Source of the DNA: Lachnospiraceae bacterium
GTDB taxonomy: Bacteria; Bacillota_A; Clostridia; Lachnospirales; Lachnospiraceae
Length of the DNA: 9,149 nucleotides
Assembly (NCBI GenBank): GCA_024690425.1
Contig: JAILCT010000041.1
Location: forward strand, 1-9,149
Direction of reading: 5' to 3'
This document shows, one piece after another, positions 6,240 to 9,149 of the stretch; position 1 is the first letter of the stretch; each line of letters opens with the position of its first letter. The translations under genes were made by a program, and so were the position numbers. The notes under the pieces were generated by a model. It had not been told where the DNA came from. It did no database searches and worked only from the letters and a program-made list of their open reading frames with translations.

Positions 6240-7871
6240 ATGTCAGATAACAACAATACAAATAACAATAACGACGGTGATTACGAAGTTTACTGCCAGA
6301 TGTGCAGAAGGGGCAGGAGCCAGGTGAGTGATATGTTTAAGCTCCTTGACGGAATGTACATATGTTCTGACTGCATGCATAAGACAATGGACACCATGGG
6401 CCAGTTCGGATTTTCCACGATCAACCCGTTTGCTACCGGTGCCAATGCACAGAAGGGTACACCTCTTGGGAGCATATTCGGTGATCTTAATAAGCAGTCG
6501 GCTGATGAGATGAAGAAGGAACAGGAGGCAGGTCAGGCTGTTCCCGCCAATAAAGAAGATGACGGAGACGGGAAGGAAGATGAAGGGAAGGAAGAAGGCG
6601 GTGACCAGGCAGGCCAGGATCCTTTAAATCCCTTCCAGGGGATCCCCGGGATAAGCTTCCTTAATATGTCCGATATACCGGCCCTTTTTGGCCAGAAATC
6701 CAAGGTTAAGAAAAAGTCAAAGAGAACAGGCCCTCTTATTGACCTAAGTAAGATCCCGCAGCCGCATAAGATAAAGAGCATGCTGGATGAATATGTTATC
6801 GGACAGGAAAAAGCCAAGAAGATAATATCCGTTGCCGTATACAATCATTACAAGAGAGTGGCATCCGAAGAACAGAGGGAAGACGGATACGGAGAAGAAT
6901 TTAAGAATGTTGACATAGAGAAATCAAACATTCTTCTTATAGGCCCGACGGGCTGCGGCAAGACATACCTTGTCAAAACCCTGGCCAGGCTCCTTGATGT
7001 ACCGCTTGCCATCGCGGATGCGACATCGCTTACCGAAGCCGGCTATATAGGAGATGATATCGAGAGTGTAGTTACCAAGCTCCTTACCGCAGCTGACAAT
7101 GATGTGGAGAAGGCTGAGACAGGCATCATATTCATCGATGAGATAGACAAGATAGCCAAGAAGAAAAACACCCATTCAAGGGACGTTTCGGGCGAATCGG
7201 TTCAGCAGGGTATGCTCAAGCTTTTGGAAGGAAGTGAGATAGAGGTTCCCGTGGGCTCCAATTCCAAGAATGCAATGGTCCCTCTTACAACGATAAATAC
7301 CAAGAACATCCTTTTTATATGCGGTGGAGCTTTTCCGGATCTTGATGAGATAATAAAGCAGAGGTTAAGGAAGCAGACATCCATCGGATTTAACGCAGAG
7401 CTTAAGGATGTACTGGATAAGAAAAAGGATATACTTAAGGAAGTCACTGTAGAGGATATCAAAAAGTTCGGAATGATCCCCGAATTTGTCGGCCGTCTTC
7501 CGATAATTGCAACCCTTGAAGGGCTTACAGAGGATATGCTTGTTGAGGTATTAAAGGAGCCCAAGAATGCGATCATCAAGCAGTATCAGAAGCTTCTTGC
7601 AATGGATGAGGTGGAACTTGACTTTGAAGATGAGGCTCTGCATGAGATAGCCAAGAAGGCTCTTGAGAAGGATACGGGCGCAAGGGCGCTGCGTTCTATA
7701 ATCGAAGAGCTGATGCTTGATATAATGTACGAGATACCCAAGGATGATAATATCGGAAGGGTAACGATAACGAAGGATTATATACTGGGCACCGGAGGAC
7801 CTGTCATAGATCTTCGGGGCGGTGATCTAAGCTACGGTGAACGCGACGGACTTAAAGTTGTTGCGGGTTGA
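6240..7871 (+). CDS. clpX: ClpX-family AAA+ unfoldase with enlarged acidic linker
   Basis: A 543-residue protein, against about 410-430 for usual ClpX. Known role: ATP-driven unfolding of substrates and delivery to the ClpP protease. The zinc-binding domain has CQMC (19-22) and CSDC (42-45). A long linker (about 50-165) contains an acidic low-complexity run and a basic KVKKKSKR patch (155-162). The AAA+ core opens at IPQPHKIK and DEYVIGQEKAKK. It has Walker A GPTGCGKT (235-242), the pore loop GYIGDD (268-273; usually GYVGED), Walker B IIFIDEIDK (296-304), RDVSGESVQQ (314-323), CGGAFPDLDEII (361-372), SIGF (381-384) as the ClpP-docking loop, EFVGRLP (415-421) with an arginine finger, and sensor 2 GARALRSI (480-487). 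All ATPase features and the ClpP-binding tripeptide are present, so it should be an active ClpP partner. AGGAG at 6230-6234, overlapping the upstream stop, fixes the start. No clpP, tig or lon is adjacent. It may be a second ClpX in this genome. Confidence 0.93.
   Translation: MSDNNNTNNNNDGDYEVYCQMCRRGRSQVSDMFKLLDGMYICSDCMHKTMDTMGQFGFSTINPFATGANAQKGTPLGSIFGDLNKQSADEMKKEQEAGQAVPANKEDDGDGKEDEGKEEGGDQAGQDPLNPFQGIPGISFLNMSDIPALFGQKSKVKKKSKRTGPLIDLSKIPQPHKIKSMLDEYVIGQEKAKKIISVAVYNHYKRVASEEQREDGYGEEFKNVDIEKSNILLIGPTGCGKTYLVKTLARLLDVPLAIADATSLTEAGYIGDDIESVVTKLLTAADNDVEKAETGIIFIDEIDKIAKKKNTHSRDVSGESVQQGMLKLLEGSEIEVPVGSNSKNAMVPLTTINTKNILFICGGAFPDLDEIIKQRLRKQTSIGFNAELKDVLDKKKDILKEVTVEDIKKFGMIPEFVGRLPIIATLEGLTEDMLVEVLKEPKNAIIKQYQKLLAMDEVELDFEDEALHEIAKKALEKDTGARALRSIIEELMLDIMYEIPKDDNIGRVTITKDYILGTGGPVIDLRGGDLSYGERDGLKVVAG
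6552..6620 (+). other. Acidic low-complexity segment in the ClpX linker
   Basis: Residues about 105-127 of the ClpX consist almost entirely of E, D, K, G and Q, coded by purine-rich repeats of GAA/GAT/GGA/AAG type. Together with the flanking sequence it lengthens the zinc-domain-to-ATPase linker by roughly 100 residues beyond a standard ClpX. It is expected to be disordered. The purine bias lies on the coding strand and is consistent with slippage-driven growth, though no perfect tandem unit is present. Confidence 0.6.
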
Positions 7872-7873
7872 GG
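7870..7873 (+). promoter_or_regulatory. Ribosome-binding site overlapping the ClpX stop codon
   Basis: GAGG at 7870-7873 uses the last two bases of the ClpX TGA stop (7869-7871) and lies eight bases before ATG 7882. It supports 7882 as the start of the acyltransferase and suggests that its translation is coupled to ClpX. Confidence 0.6.
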
Positions 7874-7881
7874 TATAGGCA

Positions 7882-9149
7882 ATGCTATTTTCAACAGCAG
7901 CATTTGCGGTCTTTATGGCTATTGTATTTACGGTTTACTGGCTTGCGCCGCATAAATACAGATGGATCATAATCCTGGCCGCCAATGTCTGGTTTTATAC
8001 ATGCTATGATGTTAAGTATCTTGCAGCTATCCTGATCACGATGATCGCATCGTTCGTATGCGCCATCCTGATGGATAAGAAGCATGAAGCAAAAAAGAAT
8101 AAAGTGATAATGCTGACAGGGGTAATCACATCGTTATCCCTGTTGCTTGTGTTTAAATATCTGAATTTCGCCCTGTATACCGTATCGAAGATACTTAACA
8201 GGATAAGTATACCGATGCAGGAGACAACTCTTAAGCTGATAATGCCTGTGGGTATTTCCTTCTACACTTTTATGGCGGTCGGATATATCATCGACGTATA
8301 TAAAGGCAAGACCGAACCTGTAAGGCATTTTGGCAAGTATGCGATCTTTCTTTCGTTTTTCCCCAATATTTCTTCGGGTCCTATCGAGAGGGCCGGTCAT
8401 TTCATCCCTCAGATTGATAAGGAAAAGTCATTCGATTATGATTCCGTGGTATACGGAGCCCGTCTCCTTATGCTCGGTATGATCAAGAAGGTTGTCATCG
8501 CAGACCTGATGGTCAAATATGTCGATGCGGTGTTTAACAAGGTGCCGGAGCACAGCGGGATATGCTTTGCATGGGCCACCATTCTGTATACCTTCGAGAT
8601 TTACTGCGATTTTTCGGGTTATTCTGATATGGCCATAGGCGTTGCAAGGATGCTGGGCTTTGAACTTACAGGCAATTTCAGGCAGCCTTATCTTGCATCG
8701 AGCATCAAGGAATTCTGGGGAAGATGGCATATATCGTTATCTACCTGGTTCAGGGATTATGTATACATCCCCCTTGGAGGCAACAGATGTAAGAAGTCAA
8801 GGCGTGACCTGAACCTGCTCATAACCTTCCTCTTAAGCGGCCTCTGGCACGGCGCCAGCTGGACTTTTGTGCTGTGGGGAGGCATACACGGAGCGGCACA
8901 GATAATCGAGAACAGGATAAAGGAGGCGATAGGCCTGACACGTGACAGGGAGAAAAACCTGTCCCGTCCGGTGAAGCTCCTGCTCACGATCCTGACCTTC
9001 CTGATAGTAAGCTATGCATGGATGTTCTTCAGGGCCAATTCGATATCGGAAGCCCTCTATATTGTCCGCAATATGTTCACAAGCTTTAACCTTAAGGATG
9101 CCATGGCTCAGATGACCATGAGCACAAAGTCGGTGATCAAGACAACTGC
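7882..9149 (+). CDS. MBOAT O-acyltransferase, AlgI/PatA/DltB type, 3' end outside the window
   Basis: An open frame of 422 codons runs to the right edge without a stop, so the gene is cut. Family members are usually about 460-500 residues. The start at 7882 follows GAGG at 7870-7873. The protein is strongly hydrophobic with many membrane segments (for example about 4-22, 27-40, 46-64, 76-92, 118-138, 365-383). Signature motifs are SGPIERAGHFIPQ (165-177), YCDFSGYSDMAIG (241-253), FWGRWHISLSTWFRDY (278-293), IPLGGNR (296-302) and GLWHGASWTFVLWGGIHG (320-337), with H323 as the catalytic histidine of membrane-bound O-acyltransferases. Known: AlgI-type proteins move acyl groups, usually acetyl, across the membrane and pass them to an SGNH partner that acylates an exported polymer. 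Inference: it O-acetylates the polysaccharide built by the upstream enzymes, with a DltD/AlgJ-like partner probably just beyond the window. D-alanylation is less likely because no dlt genes are visible. Confidence 0.92.
   Translation, partial: MLFSTAAFAVFMAIVFTVYWLAPHKYRWIIILAANVWFYTCYDVKYLAAILITMIASFVCAILMDKKHEAKKNKVIMLTGVITSLSLLLVFKYLNFALYTVSKILNRISIPMQETTLKLIMPVGISFYTFMAVGYIIDVYKGKTEPVRHFGKYAIFLSFFPNISSGPIERAGHFIPQIDKEKSFDYDSVVYGARLLMLGMIKKVVIADLMVKYVDAVFNKVPEHSGICFAWATILYTFEIYCDFSGYSDMAIGVARMLGFELTGNFRQPYLASSIKEFWGRWHISLSTWFRDYVYIPLGGNRCKKSRRDLNLLITFLLSGLWHGASWTFVLWGGIHGAAQIIENRIKEAIGLTRDREKNLSRPVKLLLTILTFLIVSYAWMFFRANSISEALYIVRNMFTSFNLKDAMAQMTMSTKSVIKTT

Noticed and set aside
7202..7579. 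125-codon open frame on the - strand
   Set aside because: It is antisense to the ClpX ATPase core, and its serine/leucine-rich product is typical of a shadow frame.
8134..8730. Two - strand open frames of 88 and 100 codons
   Set aside because: The + strand here codes for continuous MBOAT motifs to the right edge, so these are antisense shadows.
1..9149. tRNA, rRNA, CRISPR array, insertion sequence or prophage
   Set aside because: Coding sequence fills almost the whole window, no gap exceeds 40 bases, and no direct-repeat arrays, transposase motifs or terminal inverted repeats were seen.

Overview
The window is a single-strand block of eight genes, all on the + strand. The gaps are -10 (or -31), 5, 9, 10, 15, 25 and 40 bases, so it reads as the middle of one long operon. 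The content is surface polysaccharide (capsule or exopolysaccharide) assembly with an AAA+ unfoldase of the ClpX family embedded in it. Both ends are cut. The first gene is open to the left edge and the last runs off the right edge. No RNA genes, mobile elements, CRISPR arrays or convincing terminators were seen.

Organism: protein style (a Clostridia-type ClpX core, a WcaJ/WbaP-like sugar phosphotransferase, GT2 proteins with a basic amphipathic N-terminus), AGG/AGA arginine and ATA isoleucine usage, moderate GC and good Shine-Dalgarno sites suggest an anaerobic Firmicute, most likely Lachnospiraceae (Butyrivibrio/Roseburia-like). This is inferred by eye and not by database search.

Layout: 1-992 is the C-terminal part of a protein carrying an aminoglycoside/choline-kinase-like phosphotransferase domain. 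1018-1419 is a minimal 133-residue HAD phosphatase. 1410-2867 is a GT2 glycosyltransferase with a degenerate second GT-A region. 2883-3836 is a second GT2 enzyme of the rhamnosyltransferase/WbbL type. 3877-5280 is the initiating polyprenyl-phosphate sugar phosphotransferase. 5286-6230 is a third GT2 enzyme with RfbF/RfbG-like rhamnosyltransferase motifs. 6240-7871 is a 543-residue ClpX with an enlarged acidic linker. 7882 to the right edge is an AlgI/DltB-type MBOAT O-acyltransferase.

How they may work together (inference): the sugar phosphotransferase starts the repeat unit on undecaprenyl phosphate, and the three GT2 enzymes extend it. The kinase and HAD phosphatase probably prepare or recycle a phosphorylated precursor for an activated substituent. 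The MBOAT protein would O-acylate the polymer. Nothing in the sequence ties the ClpX to polysaccharide work except its position in the operon. It could be a second ClpX that controls turnover of one of these enzymes, or an ordinary proteolysis gene that has been relocated.

The points most worth a second look are the ClpX in this setting, the gutted second domain of the first glycosyltransferase, the kinase/phosphatase pair, and a strong excess of the palindrome CTTAAG across the whole window.
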